Of a DNA stretch of 64,000 bases, positions 36,101-47,200 are shown one piece after another. Position 1 is the first letter of the stretch. Each line of letters begins with the position of its first letter. The notes beneath the pieces are model-generated. The model was not told where the DNA came from. It did no database searches and saw nothing but the letters and a program-made list of their open reading frames with translations. The stretch is taken from assembly GCA_013397075.1 (NCBI GenBank), contig VWZS01000907.1:62549-126548 (forward strand), given 5' to 3'. This DNA is from Rhabdornis inornatus (lineage: Eukaryota; Chordata; Aves; Passeriformes; Rhabdornithidae). The position numbers and the translations under genes were made by a program.

Positions 36101-38154
36101 CTTTAAGTCATGCATTTCTGTTGAATATATCCAAGTCACTTTGTACTCCAAAAGATAACATAATCGTTGCACTGACAATTTGCAACCACATCCAGAATTT
36201 GCTTAAAATCAGGAGAAACATGCTATTTATGGTAGCTGGATTGTTACTGCCATGGGACACTTCCTATAAACCTCTCCCTTCCTTCACTGATAGCAAACAG
36301 TAGTGCGGATGTAACACAGAGGTGTGCTGTTGATCCAGATATTTTCATTTTTGGAAGTATTGTTAATATTATAGACTTTCTAGTTGCTAGAAAGACTGAA
36401 AAAATCACAGATAACATAAAGGGGCCCAATTCCCTCATGGTTTTTGTGTTAGTGAGGTGCACATTACAAACACATTTCTAGATTACTGGCATTAGACTTG
36501 CTATTAGACAAGAGGGGAGAATATATGTTTTTTTATCTGTAACACAGGTAAAGCCCCATCTACTCTAACTCCAAAAGTTCTGACTGGAAGCATTTTGATT
36601 CTCAATATTGTTGAGCTGCTGTTGGATAATTTGAAATACTATTTTTCCCACAGTGTGAGATAAACCAAGACACTAAAAGTGAATGAGCTCTATATTCTTC
36701 AGGCCAGGTTAAGCACAGCATTGATTGTTTTCTTTTTCTGTATGTCAGTGCTGTGCTTCCACATATATCTCTAAAATCTCAGATGTTCAGGAGCAAACAC
36801 AAATGACAAAACCCAGGAGTTAAACTCTGGGAGCCTGGCCTCCCACAGCATATATTGACAGGACAGGACTTTTTGCTGCTTTTTATGTCTGAGTGAGCAT
36901 TGATTTTGATGCCTTACCTCCTGGTGGGCTCCTCTAGGCTGCTGAGCAGAAGCCCTTGCTTTAACCAGCAGGACTCTGTCCCCTACTAACTGTGCTAATG
37001 AGGAATGGCAGAGGAAGGAGCACATCTTAGAGGAAGATGCTCTTGTGGGGAGAAACCTCCTGGGTTCTATTTTTAAGGATAAATGTTGTCTCTCCCTTTA
37101 CTCTTTTCTTTGCCTATGCACTTTCCAGAGCTCAGGCCAAAGGCTGCAAGGCAGATTTGATGTGGTTTTAGTGCAGCTAATTAAGGTAGATTCATGTTGG
37201 CCTCACTGCAGCTCCTCACTCTTTTTCAGGCTGGACTGATAAACTTGGGGGAAGTCTGCATGGGAAACAAGAAAAGGCATCAGAAGCCAAGATGATATCA
37301 TCAACACTTGGGTTTTCTGAATTTCAACCCTCAGAGGAGCAAACCACACAAAATCCCCCCCCAAAAAATTTCCTAATCCTCCTTTGTGACAGGTGGTCAC
37401 AGGACTGCACAGTTTTACTTGCAAAACTTAACCTCTCAATTACTTTTGAGACTTTTACTATCAGCTTTTTTTTGGGAAGGATACCAGCTGTGAATGACAG
37501 CTTCTGGCAGACTGGAGGCATCAGAGGAATGTCACAGATCTGTACGGAGGGGGAAGGCCATGGAGTTGAAGGAATCACACATTATTTTAATGGGAAAATT
37601 CCATGCTCTTGGGTAGCAGGCTACCACCTCACACTCTGAGAAAAGGCAACATCCCAGCTCCCAAAAATGACTGTGCCAGTTGGCTTGGTGCAGTGACTAA
37701 AATGTGAAGGAATCTTGACTTTTCTTTGATGACTGAGAAGAATCCTAAAAGCAGTTTCAATTTTGAATTTAACCTCATCACTAGCAACAAACCAGAAAAT
37801 AACTTGCTTGTAAGAACAAAACCCACCCAACCACAATACCTAGTTTGATCCATTTAGTTTGATGGTGCTTAATTTTACAATCTATAAATATTGTAAACCA
37901 GGGAAAAAGTATTCTATTAGACAGAAACAAGCTAGTAATCTATATTCTACATAGCGAGGGAAAGTAATTGCAAAAAAAGACTGTGAAGGAAATTGAATGG
38001 ATCATGGAATATGAGCTGCCAAAATTAGACAGAAATAAAAAGAAAAGCTTCAATTTCCTCAAATAAAACAGGGGAAGTCACAAAAGGTATTTTTATAAGC
38101 AATTAAAATCTTTCATGAGAGGGAAGAACAGGTGCACACATCTGACAGTTCATG
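33132..38154. other. Unique AT-rich DNA, no gene seen
   Basis: A CAY-type trinucleotide patch (CACCATCACCACCACCATCA) lies at about 33430-33460. An A18 run is at 35987-36004 and a C8 run near 37354-37361. Open frames stay below about 116 codons and carry no domain; those at 37203-37853 overlap on both strands. I find no exon structure. Confidence 0.55.
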
Positions 38155-38970
38155 GTGTTTCAGGGTGAATGGGAAGTGCTGACTGGCCAGGTGGCCTTTG
38201 CTAAATGTAAATCTCAGTGTCTGAAGGCCCCACCAGCCACTACTTTCACAGCAGTCTTAAGAGACCATTGACAGTATTGCTAAATTTTTCTGGAGGCTAG
38301 TGCATGGTAAGGATTGGGACAAACTCAGTGCCCTGTTGCTTAGCCCAGCTGTTTATGGGGTTGATTTAGAAATGAGTCCTGTTGACTGACTCAATTCTTT
38401 CTAGGATGACTTGCTTTTCGAGGCCTGGGATACTGTTTCAGGAGGTGGCACTGGGCACAGGATACATTTCCAGCCATCCAGTGGTTGTTTTCCCCATGGA
38501 AAGCACATGGTAAGCTGGCCTTGGTGGGTTTGTGGGAGTGACATATGACCAATCTGGTTATATTTCCTCCCCATATTTATATTTCAGACAGAGTCCTCTC
38601 TACCAAAGAGGCTTTGACCACTTGGCTTGCTAAATTGCACCATATATTTCACTTTCCTGAATAACCTATGTGATAGTGTGATCCACGATCAAGTCCACCC
38701 GTTGTGCATGAGCCCAGCTACATGTTCCATCTCTTTCTTGATGGTCTTAATGTGTAATGAGCCCACCAAGCTATAAATAATTCAAACTTGTGTTACCAAT
38801 CCAGGTCCACTTGAACCATTTCAATATCAGCATCTTAATCCACCTTCTGGTTGTTTGGATGTTCTTCAGTGGCCCAACTCTTGGGTGCATGAGCACCTAC
38901 ATGAAGTGTCTTCACAACCAGATTCTTCACTTGGGCAGCAGTATCTTGCCCCAGTGTGGCAGCCCAGATG
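38155..38970 (-). pseudogene. ERVL-like integrase remnant
   Basis: Minus-strand translation in interrupted frames shows QVDLDW, then a stop, FELFIAWWAHY, VIQESEIYGAI, TTTGWLEMYPVP, IESVNRTHF and FSNTVNGLLRLL in the order of a retroviral integrase. The second half of the zinc-binding motif, normally Cys-x-x-Cys, reads Ser-Glu-Ile-Tyr. In the catalytic core the first Asp may survive (PDW), the second is Val (IESVN), and the Glu is lost where NTVNGLL is reached. Several in-frame stops are present. It cannot encode a working integrase. The lower limit is where similarity ends. Confidence 0.8.
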
Positions 38971-38974
38971 GGTT

Positions 38975-39260
38975 TTCCTCTATGGTGCTAGTTGCTTTTT
39001 CCATCGCTGCAACCATCCCCATAGGGCACTTGATACCAGCCCTGAGTCAGTGTAGAGATTAAGTAATGGCCATTTTCTCCATTCATCTATAACTAAAGCC
39101 AGCCGGATGGCTTTTGTCTCTGCAAACTGTCTTGACTCACCTTCTCCTTCAGAATTTTCCATACAAATGCATGGATACTCTACTATAACATGGCAGGATA
39201 CACTAGTAAACATGTGTCACCTCTTCCTCTGGTGACATTCTGAATGCTCACTTTCAAGAT
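38975..39260 (-). pseudogene. ERVL-like RNase H remnant
   Basis: The minus-strand frame reads EGEGESRQFAETKAIRLAL and then KWPLLNLYTDSGLVSSALWG. The Glu of FAETKAI and the Asp of YTDS are two of the acidic residues of a retroviral RNase H and are kept here. The first acidic strand of the domain is not preserved in this frame, which begins at 39213. The open stretch is about 77 codons and is cut off from the RT connection upstream by stops. Confidence 0.82.
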
Positions 39261-39489
39261 TTCTGAATGACTAAGAGCTCCTGTTCAAGCTCGTTATACA
39301 GCATGTGATCAGTGCATAACCCTCCATGTAGCAACACTTACACAATGTGCAGAGACACTTCCTTTGAGCATCCAGCCCAGCACCAGCAGCTGAGGTGCCA
39401 GGAGGAGTTGTGCTTTAGTTCCAATTACTTCTGAAGCAGCTAAAACTTTTTCTTAAGCTTCCAGTAGTTTTGCAGTTGGAACATAAAGG

Positions 39490-39880
39490 ACCTCTTTAGC
39501 CCTGATTCCAAAAACCAGGGGTCAATCTTTACTCTCCCCTGGTGTTTTCTGCCAGAGGCTTTAGGCAGGGCTATCTAAGTAGGACTCTGGCTGCTGTGTA
39601 GACCACATTTTTTTGATCTTGCCCTGTCCAAAATGCCCTGGGGGCTACTGCATAGGCTATCTCCTGTTTGATTTGTGCAAAGGCTTGTCGTTGCTCATGA
39701 CTCCATTCGAAATCATTCTGGGTCACTTGATAGAGAAGGCTTACAATCAGACTGTGATTTGGAATGTGCATTCTCCAAAAATCCACAATGCCTAAAAAAC
39801 ATTTGTGTTTCCTTTTTACTAGCTAGTGGAGACACAACTATTATTTTATTGATCATATCCATCGGTATCTGATGACTTCA
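39490..39880 (-). pseudogene. ERVL-like pol, RT thumb/connection remnant
   Basis: The minus-strand frame ending at 39571 reads FLGIVDFWRMHIPNHSLIVS, then LYQVTQNDFEW and QRQAFAQIKQEI. This is the region just after the RT palm where the thumb and connection begin (the family's FLG...FWR...IP...L segment and the QAF..IK helix). The upstream catalytic palm with its Asp-Asp pair is absent because of the internal deletion. After the stop near 39571 further pol-like sequence continues in broken frames towards RNase H. Confidence 0.85.
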
Positions 39881-39989
39881 ATCTTACATACCTTTCTCCA
39901 CTTACCTGGGTAACATAACACCTTCTTTTAAGGGATATTTTTCCTTCACACTCAACAGAAGTCACCTACAGAGGCTGAGGACTTGAGTC

Positions 39990-40715
39990 CCTTTTACAAT
40001 TTCCTTTTCAATATTCTCTTGCCTAGAAGGGTATCCCAGCTTCTTGGCTTCTCTACCCTCTAATTCCAAACTATTAGCCCTGTTATCCCAGCATCAGAGC
40101 AGCCAGGTGAAAATGTGCTCACCTGGACAGCAGCTGAAATCTCTTTGTGACTCCTGCAACTCAACTGGACATATGGATCAAGTGGTTACCTCTTGTTCTG
40201 CCTCTTACTCCCCTTCTTGCAATGGCTCTGCTTCATCCTCCTTTACTAAATGAGCTGACTTTTGTGTCCCTTTCCTCTTGTGTCTAAGGGTGAGAGATAG
40301 CAGCGTGGATTGCTTCTCCAGTTCAGCCACAGTGCCAGTCACAAAGGTTGGAGTAGTTCCCGTGCCTGTCATTCTGTTGCCACATCCAGAGATCTGTTTT
40401 TCCCCTTGCAGGTACTGAATAGTTGAACAGGGCTTGGTAGGCACTGGCCAGGCCCCGGGAGCTTGCAATGATTTGTGTTACTCTGGAACTGCCAGAAAGA
40501 CAGAATACTTATTCCAAATATTTTGCTGTTTTTTCTGGATTCTGCACTTGCTCAGGGATGACACTCCAAAGCACTGGATGAGTCCACTGTCCTATGTATT
40601 TGCCTATACTGTCTTTCATGCCCTACCACTTACAGCTATCCAACCTTGGGGCAGACCTCTGTGTGGTATTCTTGGAAAGCAAGACCTGGAACACATTCAG
40701 AGGACAAAGTAATAG
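39990..40715 (-). pseudogene. ERVL-like gag remnant
   Basis: On the minus strand the stretch 40468-40205 stays open for 87 codons and includes AWPVPTKPCSTIQYLQGEKQ, TGTGTTPTFVTG and LTLRHKRKGTQKSAHL, followed by an acidic run. I recognise this as gag sequence of avian ERVL-type elements. Sequence on either side (to about 40715 and down to about 39990) matches the same region in broken frames. No zinc knuckle is visible. It encodes no functional capsid. Confidence 0.7.
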
Positions 40716-41213
40716 GAACATGTTGTTTTGTGCATCCAAGGATATACAAGGGATACAAGGATATTCAGAATTCTCAAGAGCTATTGGAACTAGCATGGAT
40801 GAGAAGGAGAAGATGAAGGAAGATATCTTCCCCATAGATTATGACATAATAGACATTTTTTTCTAAGGTAAAAATGTAAAAGACATAATTATTAATAGTT
40901 TCCGTTAGATGGCTCTCAAAGTACAGAGAAGATGGCAATGCTGAGTACAAATACCAGATTAGCTCTATAATCAGCAGTTCCATCATAAGCCAGTGTTACA
41001 AAGCACAACATGATAACCCATAGTCCAGTTCTCATGGATTATAAACAGCACAACGGGGTGCTGTTACATAATGCAACTTTAAGAGCAAGCACACTGTCTT
41101 TGAGAACAAATAAATCAACATTGTGACCTGAGACTATTAACTAATATAAAGAATGCTTATAACAAATTTGTTCTAGCGTGTTCTAGTCAGGTTTGTCATT
41201 GTCTCAAAGTGTC
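40716..41213 (-). other. Provirus leader region, poorly matched
   Basis: This lies between the primer-binding site and recognisable gag. It is AT-rich, with stops in all frames, and I cannot match it to the family with confidence. It may be a diverged leader and gag start, or an unrelated insertion that replaced them. Confidence 0.4.
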
Positions 41214-41231
41214 AGGCCCCACAGAGTGCCA
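41214..41231 (-). other. Retroviral primer-binding-site-like sequence
   Basis: On the minus strand this reads TGGCACTCTGTGGGGCCT. It begins with the obligatory TGG and lies eight bases after the CA end of the LTR at 41240. The GTGGGGC core is what avian ERVL-type elements show here. The gap from the LTR is larger than the usual two or three bases, so some bases may have been added. I do not assign the tRNA. Confidence 0.5.
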
Positions 41232-41239
41232 AACAGGGC

Positions 41240-41716
41240 TGTCATGGTTTCATCCCAAATGGCAACTGAGTACCATGCAGCTGCTTGCTGAATCTCCCTG
41301 AGCCTCCCCGATGGTGTGAGACTAGAGCAGTTTAGTAGTTGAAATAAAATATAGCAACAACAACAATAATAAAACTTAAAATTAAAAGGGAGACAATAAA
41401 AAAAGAGAGAGAGAGAGAAATAGAACTCAAGAAAGACAAGTCGTGCACAATACAATTTCACCTGCTGATTGATGCCCAGCCTCTCCCCAAGCAGCCATTG
41501 GGGTCTCCAAACCAAGTTATAAACCCACCAGTTTATATACCAAGCAGGGCTTTCTGTAGGATGGAATAACTCTTTGACTAGTTCAGGTCAGCTGTCCCAG
41601 TTATGCCCCTTCCTGGCTTCTTGTGCACCTCCTCATTGTCAGAGCATGGGAAACTGAAAAGCCCTTGAATTTAGAGTAAACACCACATAGTAGGAACCAA
41701 AATATTGTGTTGTGCG
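41240..41716 (-). mobile_element. 5' LTR of the ERVL-like provirus, truncated
   Basis: In minus orientation the LTR ends GGGATGAAACCATGACA at 41240, the 3' boundary (CA), directly before the primer-binding site. It contains a TATA box at 41531-41540 and an internal A-rich/GA-rich stretch at 41346-41418. Reading back into U3, similarity stops at about 41716, so roughly the first 60-100 bases with the TG end are missing. It belongs to the same broad LTR group as the solo LTR at 11145 but to a different subfamily, judged by the A-rich R/U5 part. Confidence 0.82.
41531..41540 (-). promoter_or_regulatory. LTR TATA box
   Basis: On the minus strand this reads GTATATAAAC, at the U3/R junction position of the truncated 5' LTR. 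It is intact by eye. Downstream in LTR sense there is the usual drop into CT-rich and then A-rich sequence. Confidence 0.45.
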
Positions 41717-43739
41717 CTTTTTTTCCCCCAGGATAAACAACAACTGATGAGTTTTTGCTAGGTACCTTATCTTTTCTCAAGACTATTTACATCAATAATA
41801 TGAGGTTTTGGTCTTGTTTCTTGGTTTAGTAAACATTATTTCATTATGTAGCTTCTCTTTACAAAGTATAAACATTACTACAAATTTTGCATTGCTGGAA
41901 TTTGTATCCTTACCTGCCCATGGCTCCTTCCTTGGTCCCTTGCTCTTCCTATAGTTTGCTTTTCTCCTTTTGCTCACTCTTTCTATGGCATGTTTTCTTT
42001 CCCTTTGTGGATACTCAGCTCCTTGTAACAATGACAAACTTCAGCTTTAAATTTCCACTTTTGCTTGACCTCTGACTCGCATCACACACACCCAGAATAA
42101 ATATTTTTTCATTGCTTCATTTAAAGTTTAGCTCATTGCATTCCAGCCTTTCTCTTTGTGCTTTCCTCGTTCCAGATTTCTTTTTCTCAATGTAACTTTG
42201 AGTATCACATGTATCTGGTCCATGTCTAGCTGATGCTTTGTAAGTGCCACAGTGTTCACCCTGTCATTTCAGTGTCTGGATATAATTTGATATTTTTTCC
42301 TGACAGGTGGGTTGATAAAATTCTCTTCTTTGCTAATACCAGAATTGTATAAAACCTTTGCTCTCATCAGGTTAATGAACTTTTTGTCTATCTTTGTTCT
42401 CATAAAACCATTTTGAAAATACAGCAAGAAGTAAAGGCCTTGTGCTGCTCACATCTCAGGTTATTTCCAGGCTACAGGCATAGGCACTCCATTTGCATTC
42501 TGTAGACTTTGCTTTGGAAGTAACTTTCATTTACACTTGTCTTTGTTTCAGCACCTCTGTTTAGGCTTTTTAATCGGGTCCTATTATGCTTTGAATATCA
42601 GAAAATATTAGTTATATTTAACATTAAATTTGGATTTTCCAAGCAGCTATAGGACTTTCAGGAAAGCAAGGTGTTACTGTCTGTTATTATTTGACCTGCT
42701 GCCTCCTGTGTTAGCAACACTCTTCATGCATAATATGACCACTGGGCTTTTGTGATATCTGCTGAGAAGAGTGTTGATTTACAGCACATTATAAGTTTAA
42801 GAATAATTTTTCAGAGAAATAGATTGGAACTGTAAATGATGAATACTAGAGAACACACAGGTGTTAAAGAAATGCTTTAATTATTTGTAATAGATATTCA
42901 GGATACCTTTTCAGCACCTGCCTTAATAGGTTCAGAAAGATTTCTCTAGCTTGACAGATAGCAGGGAGCTATTTCACTCAGCCAAACATTCCATGGGAAA
43001 ATATGCAAAATTAATATATTTTTTCAAGCTTCTTGGGTGTAATCAGATTGTCATACAAAAAGAAGAAAATGCAAATTTCTCTGAATGGCAAAACCAATCC
43101 ATATCACACACTCTTTGTCCCTATTGAGCAACTATTCTGGACAGAACAAACTGATTAAAAAAAACTTTATAGTCCACTGTATGAAAACCTCTTCTGAATG
43201 GGGCAGAACACCAGGTTCAAAGTGTTGTGTTCTTCCAGAGCCTTTTAAGCTTGTGTCATTTTTGTTAATGGAATATGCAAAGATTAATTTGCACTGGGTT
43301 TTGATGGTCTTCATCAGGTAATTTTTGATTTTGGTTCCTTCCCTCTTCTCTGGCCTCAGTGAAATTCCACCAGGTTATATTGGTTGAAGATCATGTCCTT
43401 GTAGTTTAACAGGATTTTGGACTTTAATCCTGGCTAATTGGTACTTTAAAATTAACCTCTAAGTTAAAATAAATCCCAAGTCTGGTGACGGTGCAAAAAT
43501 TACAGCAAAACAAGCTCCATGTTCCTCTGCTGGTGAATCAGCAGATGCTGGGTGAGGCTGTGCTCTTCTTATGTACTAGCACAAACCCTGCCACTCCTGT
43601 TTTACTCAGGAAATGTTATAATTTTCCCCTTAATTTTAACTTTCTTTATTCTATTTGTATTCTTTATTACCTGTAAACTCATCTTTAACCTTTTCCCAAG
43701 GCAGTTCCAGGCACTGGCATGTGCTTTTATGAGTCTTCT
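41717..43739. other. Unique AT-rich DNA, no gene seen
   Basis: No exon or transposon is recognised. Short frames at 41792-42075 and 43085-43321 on both strands have no domain. Confidence 0.55.
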
Positions 43740-44210
43740 GTGAATGCAGCGGGCACTGGTCTTTGCTCTGACACTTGAAGAGCCTGCATGGGATGGGACA
43801 TTTGAAGAAACCCACATTCACCCTGAATATTGTCTCCTCATCTGGGGAGCTTCTCTCTGGGGGTGGTTCAGAGCATTGAGCGCTGTGACAGGTGCCGTGC
43901 TGTGGGTTCCACTGTGCTGGAGATAGGCAGTCAAAACTCAGCAGGACTAGATCATGAGCAATCTGGATTTGCAGCTGGCCCTGCTCTCAGCAGACGGTTA
44001 CTACAGATGCCACCAGAAGTCCATTACAGCTGCTTTCTTCTTCACTCTATCCCGTCCTCTCTCCCTTTCTCTTGCTCCGCATCTTACTCTCTATTTCTTT
44101 CTTTGCAATGGAAACAACACTTTGTATTTTCCCCTCAATCAAGTTATGATCAAAACTGCCATTTATTAAATTCAACAGTCAAAGGCATTGAATAACTACA
44201 GTAGGACTGG
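43740..44210 (+). other. Possible diverged LTR-like sequence
   Basis: The stretch ends in a CT-rich block (CTATCCCGTCCTCTCTCCCT at 44047-44066, with more pyrimidine beyond), then TTTCTTTGCAATGGAAACAA and CCCCTCAATCAAG. That arrangement resembles the R/U5 part of some avian LTRs, where a pyrimidine tract precedes an AATAAA-like signal. No TG...CA ends, TATA box or target duplication can be placed. The call rests on general resemblance and may be wrong. Confidence 0.3.
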
Positions 44211-47200
44211 ATCCTGCTTACTTCTGAGTTTTAATTCATTGGCAAAAGACAGCTGAAGTTTGAGGTTTTTTATTTTCCGAAGTCACACTTGTGACACTGC
44301 ACTTCACATTTATGGGAAAGCAATGTTTTGGTACTGATGAGTAATTGGTAAAGGACAACTGGTATAATTAAACCATGAAAAGAACATAAAAACGCAGCCA
44401 AAGGACATTATTTATAGGTCACCCCTCATTTGTAAAAAAAGGTTAGTTTCAAGCAGAGATGTACAGAGACAAAACCCAATCATCCTACTAATAAATCTTT
44501 GCCCTAAAATGTTTCCATCTGATATTTTTTGCATCTGCATTTCAACATTTAGGTCTGAAATACACTATTTTTTCTAGACAGCTTGTTAGCTTGAGTTCTG
44601 AACAATTTACTTCATGCATTTAAATCCTCAGTGACTAGATTGTTTTGTTTAGGAAAGTATTGGAATTTGTATGGATTTCAGCAAACATATTCAGCACACA
44701 TCTAGCAAACTCTTAGAATATTTCTCATACAGGTTATATACAGTTTTCCACTAGAGAAAATATAGCAAGTGACTTTATTACATCCATTCTTGATTTAATA
44801 ACACCTAGACTAGTTTTTTAAAAATAAGATTAATAATTTCTTGGGAAGTTCTACTGCCTCAGGTAAATTCATTAGATAGTCCTAAACAAGGTTTCATTTC
44901 TCAAAAGCCTCAAACTTCATTTTTTTTAATAGTCTAATAAATGGAAAGATATATTCCAAAGCAGTTTTTTAATAAACCAACAATGATAAATGAAAGTTTA
45001 CAGGGAAATTCATCCTAACCAGTCTGGTGATTATTTTTAAGGCGTTTTAAAAATTTTATTTTAAGTAAACACCAAGGAAAGCTGAACAGTGCTTGTAGGT
45101 GGAGAGAGGTTATTCTCTTTGACAAATGGTGATATAATCTAAGGGTTCCTCTCTCTTAATTTTAAAGATGGCAGCTGTGCATTTTGGATACGAAGTAATA
45201 CATATATCTAATAGACGATTCATGAAAATAAAGCCCTACATCTGAGAAGAAATGCTATGAAAAAAAGTCTTGCTACTGTTGCTGGCCATAAGAGTACAAA
45301 TAGATTCCCAATGCAAGTGGTTGGAATCAAATTAACCTCTCCTGTCGTGGAGTGCAAGCCTAAGTGCGTCCGCCTGTCAGATGTTCCAAGGTGGCATTTC
45401 TTAGCAACTAGAAAATGCTAATTCATGACATTGATTAAATTGTCTTTGCTAGGCCAGGCCTCAAAACTGCCTTTTTATGCTTTGCATTTATTTCTCTATT
45501 AAGATGCAAAAGAAGGAGGTTATTGCTGCAGTTCAGATGACATAAGAGTATGGAATATAATCATGGAGGTGGAATATAAGGAGGAAGAAGAGGGTTCAAA
45601 TGTGTTGCAAACCAGATGAAAATTTAATAATGAAAAGAATGCTGGTCATAGGATCAGTTTCTTGAAGAATATGGGGTTTTATAATATAAGATAGTGCATA
45701 GTATAAATCTTCAATGCACTTAGATACACTTCAATACACTTCTCTAGAAGTGTAAAGTAATAAGCACCTTAATAAACAAACTAATACATAAGAACCACAA
45801 CAGTTTAAAACCAGCTACCAGCAACTCCATAGCATATAAATCAGTCAAAATCATCAAGCTGTACTAAAAATGTAAAAATACTGATGAAGCTTACCTGTGG
45901 GACCTGTCAAGTCCCAATGAGGTCACCTTTTCAACGAGGCTACCAACATTATACCAGTAAGTGAAAACCATCAACAAGAAAATATACATTGTTTGTAAAG
46001 TTAGCACCCTGCCAGCTGCCTTTTTCCTTCAGGGAGTTAACTGTTTCCTGTTAACATTAGAATGACTTAGCTGTAGCTATGAGCTCTGACTGTAGCCATG
46101 AGTTGGAGGTCACAGAGAAAGCATTGTGGGCATCATGTACTAACAGTAGGAGCAGATAACATCTCAAGAAAGTGGGATTTGGTTATATGCAAGTGTCTCT
46201 GATGATAACAGGATTTAAAGAAGGGGGAAAGCCTTTCTTCCTCTCGTCAATTATGACATTGGCAAAAGAGAAACATTTCCATGAGGCTTTGATAGGCTTT
46301 CATGGCTGTATTCTCTGGAGCATGCAGCTGCTTTCATTAACAGTAAAGGAAATAGTGTAGTTGCAAGGGGGGAGAGGGGGAAAGCTGTTGTAAAAGGAAA
46401 TGTAGGATTTGTCCCCTCCAGCCATCTTTTGAAATGCTCTTAGCTTTGAAATTGTGTCCATATCAGAGTCTGTTAGTTATACAAACATAGACCAATCAAA
46501 GTTTTCTTAAATAAAATAATGGGTCAGTGACTTGGCAGAATTCAAGCAATATTTCCCCTCAATGTGCGTTACAGATTCAGAAGTGTCCTTTTTTATTTTA
46601 AGATTTTAATCTTAAGATGCAGATAAGTAATTTAAATAATGCTTCATATCTTTAGCAGAAATAATTATTCTGCTTCATCTTCATTTACACTTTAGCTGAC
46701 TGGTCAATGGCTTTACCCTACAGAAAATTCATACTAGCATCCTCCTGGGCCCAGTTTACTTTGGTTGCAGTCAGTCAGTTTTCAGTGGCTCCTTTTTCTG
46801 GGGAATTTTGCTCTAGATGAACTTTAGCTTTCCTTATCAGGTTTAGATTAGCTCAACTGTTCTTTATAGTGGGTTTAAGCTTATCTTAAGCTTTCTTTTG
46901 CTTCAGTGCTTTCATTTTTATTGTCATAATTAAAGATTTAAAAGGTAGTTACTTTAATTCACTTCACACCACTACTTTAATTCACTTCACACCACTGCTT
47001 GGCTTAAAGAAATAAACTGCATATGGTATTTCAAGGTGTGCTTTTACTCAACTCCTCTGAATGTCGATTCTCTTCCAACTCATGTCTATTTTATAACTGA
47101 TAATGCTGGTATCTGAACCAAGGGAAAACATCAAGGGCTTAACTGTACTTGTGAGCGCTCTGAACTCTAATCTCTGTTTCTCATGATCTCAGGAGTGTGC

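Larger units (their letters stand above)
38155..41716 (-). mobile_element. ERVL-like endogenous retrovirus remnant
   Basis: In minus orientation the order is: 5' LTR (41716-41240), a primer-binding-site-like sequence (41231-41214), a poorly matched leader, part of gag (about 40715-39990), the late part of pol from the RT connection through RNase H (about 39880-38975), and integrase (about 38970-38155). Protease and most of the reverse transcriptase are missing between gag and late pol, and no 3' LTR is found downstream. The coding parts hold many stops and frameshifts. ERVL elements lack env, so the absence of env is expected. It looks like an old, inactive provirus that has lost its middle and its 3' end. 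Confidence 0.85.
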
